The translations under genes were made by a program, and so were the position numbers. A model generated the notes under the pieces. It was not told where the DNA came from. It was given only the letters and a program-made list of their open reading frames with translations, and searched no databases. A stretch of DNA of 64,000 bases from Astrocystis sublimbata (taxonomy: Eukaryota; Ascomycota; Sordariomycetes; Xylariales; Xylariaceae): positions 16,564 through 80,563 of the forward strand of contig JAJNNY010000102.1 in NCBI GenBank assembly GCA_022453515.1. The letters run 5' to 3'. This document shows, piece after piece, positions 24,381 through 35,580 of this stretch; the first letter of the stretch is position 1; each line of letters begins with the position of its first letter.

Positions 24381-24590
24381 AACAACAACAACAACAACAA
24401 CACTAACACCATGGTGCCCCATGCCAACCACGGTGCCATGCCCCACTTCGGGCCGAGCTATAATTATCAATCCACGTTCGACTTCGACAATAACGTCAAC
24501 GGGGGCTACGATGAGCCTCCTATGCAGCCACCGCACACGGACATTCATAGACCTGCGGGAGGCGGCAATGGCTTTTGGGGGGCCCAATAG
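23058..24590 (+). CDS. Gti1/Pac2 (WOPR) family transcriptional regulator
   Basis: A predicted DNA-binding master regulator of 510 residues, related to Wor1, Ryp1 and Sge1, which control morphology and virulence-associated programmes in fungi. The WOPR domain is in two blocks. Block one (about 23-105) includes RPNLIKSGNVFIYEKHASGI and DRWTDGKIWSPSRILGNF, then LYRELDEPFAPGEPKRALK. Block two (about 160-200) includes FKKNGLVKKTITV and HHLVSYYTVEDMM. A divergent linker separates them. The C-terminal half is Pro/Gln/Tyr-rich with an Asp tract passing into an Asn tract near residue 430. Three 18-bp repeats encode CEVRP-type units just before the domain. The start is the first ATG; upstream frame begins with TTG. 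Orthology (Sge1 or Pac2 branch) is unresolved. Confidence 0.92.
23074..23127 (+). repeat. Three 18-bp tandem repeats in the WOPR gene
   Basis: Units at 23074-23091, 23092-23109 and 23110-23127 share GCGAAGTGAGACCA and end in CT, differing at two or three bases. They are in frame and encode SEVRPP, CEVRPN and CEVRPT (residues 6-23), directly upstream of the first WOPR block. Confidence 0.95.
24348..24401 (+). repeat. GAC/AAC triplet tract coding Asp and Asn runs
   Basis: A run of about eleven GAC codons is followed by about seven AAC codons inside the WOPR gene. The two halves differ only by G/A at the first codon position. The tract encodes an acidic then polar stretch in the disordered C-terminal half. 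Confidence 0.9.
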
Positions 24591-25164
24591 GCAATCGCTG
24601 CACATGTCTGTTGCCATCCCATTTTTATGAACACACGAGCATCCTTTGGTCCTCACCCATTCGCGGCTCCAATCGGGTCACTGTTTTCCTGGGGACATGA
24701 TGTAGAACATATCTTTCAATTACTGTTATTTTAGGGACAAGCAGGCATCGGCGCACCGCGTATTGCTTCCTCTAAGTATGATTACTTTGCTATAAAGTTG
24801 GGATACGAGCGTGGAGCTAAGGCAATAAATCAAGAGTTTTGTTATTAGTTCTATTTAGCTAAATTAATATACTACCAATAGTGTTACTACTCGTAGACTT
24901 AATCTAAATTAAGTACCTACCTGAGGAGATATATAACTAAGTACATATAGGTAATATATACCAATTTAAGTACACTGTATTGGGGTAGTATTGCCCACAC
25001 CCAACAGTGAGATGTAGGATGGAGGAATCTACCTAGGCAGAGACCTGGTCTTGGCCGTGAGGGGTCCTTATAATACACTGTGACTCGTACCTGCCCATGC
25101 AACAACACCTAAACTTAGAGGAACCTAGCCTAGTAGGTACCTAAGGTACATGCATTAGTGGACA
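24591..25164. other. Spacer after the WOPR gene
   Basis: 3' UTR and AT-rich spacer of 574 bp. One TACTCGTA octamer is at 24888, and CCTAGGTA-type palindromes cluster at about 24,910-25,160. No gene. Confidence 0.5.
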
Positions 25165-26291
25165 TACCCTAGCGTGGGATGGGGGGATTTGGTGACGGTT
25201 ACAGCAAGGGTCTCGAAACTTGGTAACCGTCCCAAAGTGAGGACTATCTAATGACCGGCCTAGACTCCGAATAATCACAGGTTCGAGACGATCCTAGATT
25301 TCTAAGACGGTCTTAGAATAAGGCGATCACAGAGGCGCAAGACTATTTCGAATCCGAGACGATCACGGATCAAGGCCGCCGGATCACGGTAACAGACCCT
25401 CGGATCACGGTAACAAGTCTGATAACCTACCTAGGTACTTACGCCTACCTACGCCCACCTACGCCTACCAGCTAGCCTACCAGCCAGCCTACCAGTCCCT
25501 GCGAGTAGGCCAGTCCAATCCAGACGGAGGGCTCTAATCCAGTCCTACTCTGGTACCCCCCTACTAGATCGCCAGTGGAGAGGTCTCGCGCTAAGCAAAT
25601 CTAGCTAGCAGGGGCTTCACAGGGGTGTATTTTCACAAGTACCTTTATATTTTGCTTGTAGATACCAAGAAGCTAAGGCGACATAGGCATAGCTCAAAAA
25701 GCCCCATAGAATCAGTACTTGGGGGGTGGTTCTTTTACTGGGCATGGACCATAGTAGGGGGTAGGCTCCAATCCAGTCCTAGGGGTAAGCTCCGATCCAG
25801 TCCTAGGGGGTAAAGCTCCGAGGGCTCCAATCCAGTCCTAGGGGTGCAGGCCAGCGTATGTGTGTAAGGTGTGAGAAGGAGAGGAATGGAGTCACGGCTA
25901 TAGGTCTAGGTAGGTAAAAAATAGCTAAGTTCGACGAGCCTTCTGTTTCTACTGTTCTAATTCTTCGTACGTGCCTTCCGTAAATGGGCTACGCGAGCCT
26001 ACCCTATAAGGGACGGTCTCTAGGGGCTATAACGGCCCTAGGGCTATAGACGATCTTGAGACTCCGTAACGGTCCTAGGGCTGTGAGGCGCCTGGCCTCG
26101 CCTAGTGACAGTTTTAGGCTTAAGATCAGTTACGTGCTAAACTATCTTGGGCTAGAAAGTGGTCCTATTAGTATAACTATCACAGAGACTGTCACGAAAA
26201 TCAGAGATCGCTTTGGATTTTGGGGGACAGTCACAGCCCTCGTGACCCTTACGGTGACTGTCACCAAATACCCCCACCCCACGGTAGGGTA
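25165..26291. mobile_element. TA-flanked terminal-inverted-repeat element, ~1.12 kb, non-autonomous
   Basis: The left end reads TA then CCCTAGCGTGGGATGGGG (from 25167). The right end, reverse-complemented, reads TA then CCCTACCGTGGGGTGGGG (from 26289). Similarity continues for about 70 bp through ATTTGGTGAC, which is identical on both sides, and AGGGTCTCGA/AGGGTCACGA. The TA dinucleotides at 25165-25166 and 26290-26291 look like a target-site duplication, as left by Tc1/mariner-type transposons. Inside each terminal repeat is a further palindrome: GACGGTTAC with GTAACCGTC on the left, ACAGTCAC with GTGACTGT on the right. No transposase frame is present. The interior has tandem repeats and many ACGGTC/CCTAGGGCT motifs. 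The family is unassigned. Confidence 0.75.
25764..25852. repeat. Tandem repeat inside the inverted-repeat element
   Basis: Three copies of a unit close to GCTCCAATCCAGTCCTAGGG, at about 25764, 25788 and 25823, separated by short variable spacers. A related half copy (CTAATCCAGTCCTA) lies near 25532. Another short repeat, GGATCACGGTAACA, occurs twice near 25380-25412. Confidence 0.8.
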
Positions 26292-26735
26292 GGTTGGTAC
26301 ATACTGGTACCTATGTAGGTACCTAGGTAGGTAAGCTTGGAAGCTTGGCAAGGCTGAGGACATCCAGGCCCTGGATTGAAGTTGGTTCCAACCTTGATCA
26401 ACCCTACCTCCTTATGTCATTGTGCCCTCCCCCGCGCCTCGGTTGATGGATGGCCCGTCTGCCACCTTGAGGATTACCTAGATACATAGACTGTAGGTAC
26501 CTATCCAGATTCCACATTGGAGCCCGGCCACTCCGCCAAGATTGGATCTAGCAGTCTCATTCTGGCTCTGGGTTACCATAGAACCGTACCAGCAACCCCG
26601 CTGTCCCGGACTGGACCCGAATCTCGCTATCAAAACCTAGGAAGTGGTTTGAACAGGCGCGCTGCGTCAACGAAACGAGGCATTGGCGTGGCTGCATTGT
26701 CACCCCCCACGCCCGTACGCCTCGCACATGCAGTC
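26292..26735. promoter_or_regulatory. Cardiolipin synthase promoter/leader
   Basis: A 444-bp stretch between the inverted-repeat element and the cardiolipin synthase start. It begins with a CCTAGGTAGG cluster (26,297-26,340). The reading frame of the gene is open upstream to 26517, but without an ATG before 26736. Confidence 0.5.
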
Positions 26736-27878
26736 ATGTTGGTGGACACTCGAACCCAGACCCTGCTGCGGGGCATTCACGCTGCATTAAGGTTTCCGAA
26801 CAGGCGGCCTATGGGCAGTTCTATCATGTCGAGCTCTGTGCCGTCGGTCGCGGCCAATGCCTACTCCTCTCCGAGAGTGCTCACGGCAACGTGTGTAGGG
26901 CTGGGCAGGCCCCAGACCAAGTCGACATATGGGTCAAGATGTTTCCTATGGATAGGCCCGCATGCCGCCAAAGCTAGCTGGGCAGTTAGAAGCTTTTCGA
27001 AATGCATATCTTTGAGCACGTCAAGACTCCCTCCCCATAGCAACAGAAGGCGAGAAACGGCCCAAGGAGGCTCGCAATCGGTCGCGCAACCACCACAACC
27101 ACCACAACCGCAGCAGCAGCAGCGGCAACAGCAACCCAATGGTCTTCGGAAAGTTCTGCCGTCGCTGACGCCACACGAGAATATCTATACGGTGCCGAAT
27201 CTTCTGACTTTCTCGCGGCTGGCGGCCGCGCCCGTCATTGGCTACGCCATCCTCCACGACGCTCACACCCTGGCTCTTGGCCTGTTCGCATACGCCGGCG
27301 TTTCGGACCTTCTGGACGGCTGGATAGCGCGCCGATGGAAGCTGCAGACTGTTGTCGGCAGTGTCGTCGATCCCATGGCAGACAAGATACTCATGACGGT
27401 ACTGACTGTGTGTTTTGCCGTGCAGGGTGCACTCCCTGTGTGGTTAGCAACCATCATCCTCGGCCGCGACGTCGGCCTCGGAATAGCCGCCATTTACTAC
27501 CGCTGGATCTCCCTGCCACTCCCCAAGACGTTCACGCGATACTGGGACTTCTCGCTACCCTCGGCCGAAGTGCGGCCCACGACCATCAGCAAGTACAACA
27601 CGTTCTTGCAGCTAGGCCTCATGGGCGCCACCATGGTTGCGCCCGTCGTGACGTTAGATGTCAGCAGTGCCATATCCGCCTTCCAGTGAGTTCATTGCAA
27701 ATAGCACGCTATCACTTGGTGTTCTCCGAATGACTGATCATTTTCCCTCTCTCTTTTCTTGGGTAGATATCTAGTTGCTACCACGACGGTATGGAGCGGC
27801 TTAAGCTATGTGTATACCAAGGATGCCGTCAGAATTTTGTCCTCAGAGAAACCGGAGCAAAAGTCTAAGAACCCTTAG
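26736..27878 (+). CDS. CRD1: Cardiolipin synthase (CDP-alcohol phosphatidyltransferase)
   Basis: A mitochondrial inner-membrane enzyme that condenses CDP-diacylglycerol with phosphatidylglycerol to make cardiolipin. Two exons (26736-27685, 27767-27878) give 353 residues. The signature DGX2ARX8GX3DX3D is exact: D194, G195, A198, R199, G208, D212 and D216. The region before it reads NIYTVPNLLTFSRLAAAPVI, typical of the eukaryotic enzyme. The N-terminal ~120 residues are Arg/Ser-rich and lack acidic residues at first, consistent with a mitochondrial targeting sequence, followed by a Pro/Gln tract. Hydrophobic segments follow the signature. The first in-frame ATG is 26736; 26811 and 26826 are alternative starts. 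It converges on MTO1. Confidence 0.9.
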
Positions 27879-28295
27879 AACCATCTACTTGTAGTAGAGT
27901 TGACTACTGTATTCCGGCATTCTCGTTTCTTGGAATTGAAAATGAGCGATTAGATTCCAGATAAGCATTTGAGGTCCATGGCTGTTTGAATTGAATGACA
28001 AGATTGTCGCAATGCCATGTGACGATAGTTCCGACTAGGTGGGTATACTATGTCTGAGCTTTTAATATTCATCCCTTACTAGTAGCTTACCACTTAACTC
28101 CCATTTATGCAACCTCAAAATGTCCATTTTCCATGCTTTTCCTAGTAGCTCACAACAGTGCGTCAAGTCCCGGGCCTCAAGGGCCCCATGTCATCCTACA
28201 GCATACCATACATATCGTACACATTTGCACATGCATATCTAGAATTATGACCGAAATATACTTACAGCATATGATGTGTGCACACTCTTCCGGCC
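27879..28295. other. Convergent 3' spacer, CRD1 / MTO1
   Basis: A 417-bp AT-richer gap between convergent stop codons, holding both 3' UTRs. Nothing else was seen. Confidence 0.5.
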
Positions 28296-30463
28296 TCACG
28301 CAGCATGTAAACTTGGCTTCAAGTCCAGCGTCCGTGCCTCCGCGTCAAGCGTATCGATCTCCTTGCCCAAAGGAGCGATATCTGCTGCGAGGCTATCGTC
28401 GATCTGGCGGAACTGGTGTCGCCACTTCTTGACAAACGCTAGTAGCCTCACGCAGCCGGCAGGTGTGATGCCCTCGATGCGGCGCGCCTGACCCAGGCTT
28501 TCAGGTCGCGTGGTATTGAGTATCGTCTTCTCGACAATGCTAAGCCCGACCACGGAGTCGTAGTCAAGAGTTGTAGGCAGCCGCAGAGCATCGTCACGCA
28601 TGAACTTTGCTGCATCCGCATACTGCCTCTCCACGTAGGGTGCATAGCGGGCCTCGATGCCGACGCGGTCCTGGATCTTCTCCGAGTACTGGCTAATCTC
28701 GGGGATGTTGTCGACGAGATCGCGGATGTTGACGTGAGGGAGGCGAAGCATAGCGAGGCCGTTCCGGCCCTTGGCGTCGAGACGTACGCGGAACCCCGCC
28801 TGCGCCCATGCATGGGTGTTGAGGCTATAGGCGCCCAGGGTGGCGGACAAGGACTCGAGCTGGGTCTTGAGGTCACAGTAGGCCGACCACCGCTCGTCGG
28901 TGACCACGCCCCACCCTCGGCCTTTGCCCGTGAGTCGCAAGTCGGCATTATCGGCGCGACTGGACATGCGATATTCACTACGAGACGTAAACATGCGGTA
29001 CGGCTCCGATACGCCTTTCGTAATCAAGTCGTCAATCATGATGCCGATGTACCCATCTGCACGGGTGATGGTCACAGGGTTAAGCCCTTGCGCCGCGCGA
29101 CCTGCATTGATGCCTGCAACCACACCCTGGCCGGCGGCCTCCTCATAACCCGTTGTCCCATTGATCTGCCCAGCAAGGAACAGACCGGTAATGGCCTTTG
29201 TCTCGAGCGTGGACTTCAGGCCGCGAGGGTCTATGTAGTCGTATTCGACGCCGTAGCCGGCCTGCACCATGTGTGACTTTTCAAGGCCGGGAATTGTGCG
29301 GAGAAGCTGCTCCTGCGACTCTGCAGGGATGGTCATAGAAAGGCCATTCGGGTAGATGAGATCACTGGAGAACCCTTCGGGCTCTAGCCATACGATATGT
29401 TTCTCCCTGTCTCCAAATTTGATGATTTTCGACTCAAGAGAGGGGCAATACCGGGGCCCCTTGACAGTCTCCCGGATGTGGATGGTCTGATCGAGATTTT
29501 CACGCACAATATCGTGGGATCGTGCATTCGTGTACGTGGCCCAGCAGAGGAGCTGGTCGGTAACGGAAACACGGTCGTGTAGGTAGCTGAAAGGCTCCGG
29601 TGGGTCGTCACCACGCTGGATTTCGAGCATGCTGTAGTCGATGCTGTCCTTAGCGATACGTGGCGGCGTACCGGTCTTCAAGCGCCCCAGTTGGAAGCCG
29701 GCTTCGCGCAAGGACTTGCTGAGCCCAAACGTCGCTGCCTCGCCCATGCGCCCCGATGGGTAAGCCTTCAAACCGATGTGTATTTCGCCGCCTAAAAACG
29801 TGCCCGTAGTGATGATGACCTGTGTTGTCGGCAGGACCTCGCCTGTCTCCAGCCGCACACCCGTTATCCTGCTCTTAGGCGCACTGTTCGGATCCGCCAC
29901 ATGTCTGTCTGTTACGATGTCCGAAACCTTGGCGGTGATGATTGATAGATTTGCATATGTCTCTAGCTCCTCGCGCATGTGCTTCTGGTACAGCACACGG
30001 TCAATCTGCGCACGCGGCCCCCAAACGGCGGGGCCCTTTGCCCGATTGAGGGTCTTGAACTGCACACCAGACTTGTCGACGATGCGCCCGACCACCCCGT
30101 CCAACGCGTCGATTTCTCGTAATATCGTGCCCTTGCCTATCCCGCCAAAGCTGGGATTGCAGGAGCATACGCCTAGGTTGTCCGTCGTGGGTGTCACGAG
30201 AGCCGTGCGTGCGCCAGAGCGCGCGGCGGCTGCGCAAGCCTCTGTGCCTGCATGCCCACCGCCAACAACAACAACATCAAAAGGCCTAGCATGTATGAGT
30301 CAGTCTTTTCGATTCGTAACCAGTATAGAGTGTATGCTGCCGACCTTGATCCTTCCGGGGCGACAGTGACAAGACCTCTGTGTTTCGTGGACAAGGTCCA
30401 GGGCCGTCTCCTTGCCGCTCGCGCAGATCTAGATAGGGCATGTGAATGCCATATCACCTTCAT
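28296..30463 (-). CDS. MTO1: Mitochondrial tRNA uridine-34 modification enzyme MTO1 (MnmG/GidA)
   Basis: A FAD enzyme that, with MSS1 (MnmE), installs the carboxymethylaminomethyl group on wobble uridine of mitochondrial tRNAs. Two exons: 30463-30345 and 30285-28296, giving 702 residues. Exon 1 encodes an Arg-rich targeting-like start ([20 protein letters not shown]). Exon 2 opens with the dinucleotide-binding motif [20 protein letters not shown]. MnmG signatures follow: [55 protein letters not shown] and [13 protein letters not shown]. The C-terminal domain has the family helices ([21 protein letters not shown]). The frame is open to 30511, but those extra codons start at GTG; the first ATG is 30463. 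The donor (GTCGGC) is weak for this genome. Confidence 0.95.
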
Positions 30464-30604
30464 CTCAGCAGCGGGTTGCAGTTGGTCAGGATATGGTGAA
30501 CAGAACCTCACATTCTCTTATTGTCGAGGGTTGCTGTCGCTATCAAAAGCTACTTTCTGATCAGGGGCTGGGGAGATAGATAACAACGACAGCTTTCCGT
30601 ACCT

Positions 30605-30947
30605 TAGCGAGGTGGTGATCAAAAAAGAAGTTGACACCCCTTCTTGGCAGGCCCACTATAGTGACATCTATCGCCACCTCCCTAAATATAATATAATAAA
30701 TAAGAAGTAGAGTTCATAAGCAAACATAGCTACTAGATAAAGGTCAAGTACTATTAAAATTTATAGAAATAATACTAAAAACTTTTTGGATTAATTTTAT
30801 ATTGGTTTCGAATAGTTATAAAAGTCGGAATAGCTTTAATAATAGCTAAGAACGAAAACTTCGGAAGAAAGTTTTCGAGATTCAGAAGTACTGATGGGGC
30901 CAGTCTGCAGATCAGGTGTCAACTTTTTTTTGATCACCACCTCGCTA
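30605..30947. mobile_element. 339-bp MITE with TA duplication in the MTO1 promoter
   Basis: The left end is TA then GCGAGGTGGTGATCAAAAAA at 30607. The right end, reverse-complemented from 30945, begins with the same twenty bases. Both then continue with AAGTTGACACC, offset by a single-base indel. TA dinucleotides flank both ends (30605-30606, 30946-30947). The interior is strongly AT-rich and non-coding. Size, long terminal inverted repeats, TA duplication and no open frame fit a miniature inverted-repeat element of the Tc1/mariner superfamily. Its ends are unrelated to those of the 25-26-kb element. It sits 141 bp upstream of the MTO1 start. Confidence 0.85.
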
Positions 30948-32918
30948 GGTACATAATTCAGGCACGCGGTCCACATTTGCAGAGCCCCGCGCTGTGGCAG
31001 CCAACCTTAGTAAAGCGAGAAATGCTATAGACCACCCGGCGACATGGCGACAGTCTACCTCCTACTGTACATACATGTAGATACCTAGGTACATGTAGGT
31101 ACCTCTCTTAGGTACTAAGTACCTACACGTACCAGGATGCCAGATACGTGCAACTTGTAGGGCCGACCCACATTTTTGTCCGGCGTCTCTAAAGCGAGCG
31201 GGCGGTGAAGCTTTCTGCCCCCCCAGTTTTCAAAGATTTTGAATCTTCACTCGTGTTTCTGATCTGCGCCTGCATCACCCAGGCGGCCTACGACTAATTA
31301 CATCTCACTCACTTCCAGGCCAGCGCTGCACTGCTATCCACTCTTGACCGGCTAACGGAAGAAGAAGAAGAAGAAGAAGACGACGACGACGAGAGTGATA
31401 TTACGGGACATGGGCACACCAGGATGGCGAGTCACGAAGCAAGTATTGCGCGGCCAAATCTGCGCACCGCTGCAGTTGCCAACTTGAACGAAGGTGTGCA
31501 TTTGCAACTGTGCATGGTTGGCCTGCATTATACATGACGATGCTGTGCGAGCCGTACGAGCAAATGAGTCACCTGACATTCATACATACAGGTGCAGGTG
31601 CAGGTGCTACCACGAGAGTATGTACAAAGCATGAACGAGATTCACCCCCTCCTCTATGGGTGTTAATCACCTGGATGGGCGATGATGGCGGCTGCAAGAT
31701 GTTTGCAGTTCGTACGCAGCCACCGTATCTTTGCCAGAATTGAACAATCCTCATCTTCCCTGCCGGTACCTGTTGGGAAGGTTTGATGCCGAATCAGCGG
31801 GATTACAGCACCGGCCACTCATATGCCGTTTCTTGGAACTGCCATTCTCGTCAAGACTCCTCAGGGTACAACAGGGTGCTTATGGTGTATACGTAAGGTG
31901 TCGAGGGTGTCGACATCTACCTAGGTATGTACCTAGTACTCTATACGGTAACAGCCCTGGAGCTTATGTAATCTGGAAGAGGACACAATGACATCTGACA
32001 ACTTCCCTCATTCAACTAGTTTCCATGGCGCCTACTGTTAGTGTAGGGTAGGACCGCCCGTACAATTTGCATGCGGCATTTACTGTATTCCTAACAGGTC
32101 ATGGAATTGGAAGCGCAGAAGGATTTGGCACAATTAACAACAGCCCTCTTTCTTGTCTTCGGGGACAGACTGCAATGTAGCTAGCCAGGTAGCCTATGCT
32201 CATTAGTTAGGTACGCTCGACGTTTGTGAATCAATCAACTGCTCAACGCTACTGGGAAAGCGACGAAAGGTACGCGTATATTCGGTTGGACCTGCAACAC
32301 TGAGTGTGGGATGAGGGACCCGGAGTCGATTGAGGAATAAGTATGAGCCAAACGAAACAAAGACTGCTCTAGTATAAGTGGCAAGGGGACGCGGTACTCA
32401 AACCTGGCTTTTCCCCCATGGTACTTTCACCCGTCGACCACGACGGATCCTGGATGCCTGGAGCAACGGGGCGAGGTATATCATGAAGCGGATGTTCGAG
32501 GGCGTAGCAAGGTGGGATCTCGGTAGGTTAGATGAAATGTTTAACACATCTATTTATAGAAGCCACGAGTTATGTAATGATAAGCCCTTGGCATTGTATT
32601 ATGAGGTAGAGCTTGCCTTATAACCGTCGAGAGATTATGTCACGGGACGTGAGCATGTGTGGCCACCACCTGTTGACGTTAAATGACACAGTAACAATAC
32701 CAATAACAGCAGCAGCAGCAGCAGAATATCATATGCTTGTCTCGCTAGCCCGTTTCAATTCTAGAAGTTGTCGGCATGGGTAGGTGGGTAGGTATGGTGG
32801 TGCTAAAATGAGCTTGAGAGAGGAGTAGCCATAAGCTCGTTCTTGTCGGCATCGGATAAAAAGACCGGATGCTCATTTCCCATCACGAGGTGAAGACGCC
32901 CGGGATTATTTAATTCAT
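30948..32918. other. 2-kb spacer, MITE to VPS45
   Basis: No supported gene. It holds an AGGTACC cluster at about 31,070-31,120, a GAA/GAC microsatellite (31,358-31,393) and an AGC microsatellite (32,707-32,724). The short frame 31510-31743 has an ATG but no recognisable content. The last ~300 bp should include the VPS45 3' UTR. Confidence 0.5.
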
Positions 32919-34762
32919 CTATCTCCGACCAATTTCCTTCCGCAACCGACCAGCCGCTGTGGTTGGGGGTGGCTCCGGCCAGGACGATACAGCATCATCA
33001 ACCTCTTCCAAGAATGTAGCACCGTTATGAATTGTAGTTCCTCCTAGCACAACTCTCACACCTGGGGACGATGCATTGATCCCGGCTATCGTCTTAGCCT
33101 CCTCGTATGTCGCGCCGCCAACTATGAAAACGATAATATCCTGAGGCTTATCTCTTGTCGTCCCGCCCCCATCAACGAAGGGGTATTGTTGGTCCCGAAG
33201 TTTGCCCTTGATCATGTCTTGTAGAGTGGCTTCTAGGTGAGGAGAGTGCTGGGTATACACGTTTTCTACACCTTTCAGTCCTTTGATGGCTCTAGAGCCT
33301 AAGAATATGCCGCCAGACTCAAACATGTCTGCGATGCCGCCAGCTGCTTGGGATTGCTGAAGCGAGTTGTGGTATATGAGGAGCTTGGCAACTAAATCGG
33401 CTTGGCGATTAGGCACACCACCGGCCGCGCTCAACAAGTCAACAAGCATAGCCAGCGAATTCGATGGGTGTCTCTCGTAATGGAGCGCGTAGAGTGCGAC
33501 CAAGCTGACTTTATTCTCTGACGTGACCGAAGGGTGCTGGATGAGTTTTTGTACGTTCTGCTGACGTTAGCTAGCTGTGAGGCTGTAGGAGGAGGAGGAG
33601 GGTATCATCCTAGACGCACCTTGAGATCCGTAGCATGATTATCATTACAAGCCAGGCTTTGCTCGATCTCACTTACTTCCAGTAGGTTTTCAGCACCCAC
33701 CCTCCGACTTAGTTCTGAAACCAACGTGACGTGTTTACTGACATTCCCAGAAAGCTGGCGGAATTCTGGGTACTCCTCAATAAAGCGCTTCATGTCTGCT
33801 ATCGACTCGATGTTCGCATTGTTTTTCGTCTTCGATTGGTACTGTTCCACATAATCTTTTATGTTGCCCCCCAGGTCGCCGAAGTTCAAATACATGTTCT
33901 TCTTGAAAAAAGGATCTTGGTCTTGTGACAGGACTATCTCCTTCAGCTCAGGCCGGATGTCTTGCACTTCTCCCAGATCAACGCGGCCATTATGAATGCC
34001 TAGTAGTTGGTGCACCATGGCCTGGTATGTCCACTGATTTAGTAAAGGGGTCGCAGGGTCTTCTCTCCGGTCTAAGACGAGCAATATCGGTGGCGTATCG
34101 ACTTTCCGGAAGTCGAATAGCTGCTCCTCCTGTGCCATTTGATATCTCACCTCAGATGCCAACTTCTTGGCCAGCAAACTATTCTTTTCGTAGCGGATGA
34201 GGGGCTTCTTCTTGAGTGCCAGCAAGGCAGCGATGATGCCCTCCGTGGCTCGTTGCAATGAGTCGGCATTCCACATGTCTGGGCTGCCGCTCCATATCCT
34301 TTGCTGGGGGAGAGACATATCGAGAGAAAAAAGATCGGGGTTGACAACAATGAAATCAGCAAAGTGCTCCTGTACCGACTTGACGACTTCGTGGTCGTCA
34401 GCCTCGGCTAGCCTTTCTAGGGACGACTTCTTGACGACATTGCTGAAATAGAGATGGTATTCGCTGTACTTGGGATCTCGAAGTTCGTCGATCAGGAGCT
34501 GGACAGAGTCCGGCGATGGCCGGACAAAGCATATACACCGCAGATGTCTCATCTTCTCACGGTTCGGGTTATCTAGGCGATCTGTGAGATAAACCTCTTG
34601 ATTGAGCAGAGTCGACTGAGTGACGGCAGTGGACACAATTGGCACAGTGCCCCGATCGAGGAGCAGGACTTTCATTTTCGCAGAGGAGCCGCCCCCTGAT
34701 GCGCTGTCCCCGGCTGACAACATCTTGGAGATGTAGCCGGAGACGGCCTGGACGATATCCAT
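32919..34762 (-). CDS. VPS45: Vacuolar protein sorting-associated protein 45 (SM protein)
   Basis: A Sec1/Munc18-family protein that regulates the endosomal/TGN SNARE Tlg2 and vesicle fusion toward the vacuole. Two exons, 34762-33620 and 33557-32919, split by a 62-nt intron, give 593 residues, the usual VPS45 length. The N-terminus MDIVQAVSGYISKML is typical of Vps45. Family markers include MKVLLLDRGTVPIVS, REKMRHLRCICFVRPS, PPILLVLDRREDPATPLLNQ and WTYQAMVHQLLGIHNGRVDL. The C-terminal part has VIVFIVGGATYEEA-type and GGTTIHN sequences found in SM domain 3. No catalytic activity is expected. It is divergent from MMM1. Confidence 0.95.
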
Positions 34763-35580
34763 TGTGGCTGCTGGCGTTGGCGCTGGCCAGACTTGTTTGT
34801 GTGCCGCGAAAAGATGTGTTATATGTAAGTCACGGTTGACAAGGGAAAGGTAAAGCTTAGATTAAAAGCTATTGCGATTGATATGGTGAGATGGCGAGAT
34901 GATGAGATGATGAGAGAAGAAGGTCAATTAAAGATAGTTATCAACGTTAGAGGTCTTGTGATAAGTGCTGGTTGGAGTGGCTTCAACAGGTGCATCGTCA
35001 CCAGGCAGAGCAGAGCCAGGGGGTTCCAGTTGTTAGGTACCTAGCAAAGGGGGACGAATATTAAGTGTCCGCCTCCCAATAGTCCACACCTACATGTAAG
35101 GCTAGACGAACTGGGGCGAGGCGGTCATTTAATGATGGCGCCACGGGATCTAGGTACCATGCCCGTGACATGCACCTAGGCACATTAGGTGCTACCTAAG
35201 GTTACACTAGGTAGGTCCTCAGCTAGAACGGACTAGGTAGGCGAGCTACCTATCTTAGGTTAGACACCTACTTAGAGATGCTTAGGTAAGTCTTCGATAC
35301 CCCCATGAGTAGGAGTACACGCCACTGGGCTTTCTGACGATAAGATAACGGCTCTGAGCTCCAAGCATTGCTTGAGGTCGGCCATCGACACCTCAACAAT
35401 GATTGCACCGCGCACACTGCGCACGCTGCAAACCTACATCCAGCAACGCACCGAGACAAACGGGATTCACCCTCACCCCAGCACACATAGGGAGACGCGA
35501 CACAATGGCCGAGCAGAGGTGAAACCCCATCGTCAGGCACTTTCTCTAGCGGCGTGGCGTGGCGTGGCGTCATCGTGACC
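34763..35580. promoter_or_regulatory. Divergent promoter, VPS45 / MMM1
   Basis: An 818-bp bidirectional spacer. It contains a dense CCTAGGTA/TACCTA cluster at about 35,140-35,290 and a short GTGGC pentamer repeat at about 35,553-35,569, just before the MMM1 start. No gene. Confidence 0.55.

Noticed and set aside
30464..30511. Longer MTO1 start at 30511
   Set aside because: The codon there is GTG. The first ATG is 30463, which also gives a better mitochondrial leader.
31510..31743. 77-codon ATG frame
   Set aside because: No similarity recognised and no splice or promoter support; more likely spacer.
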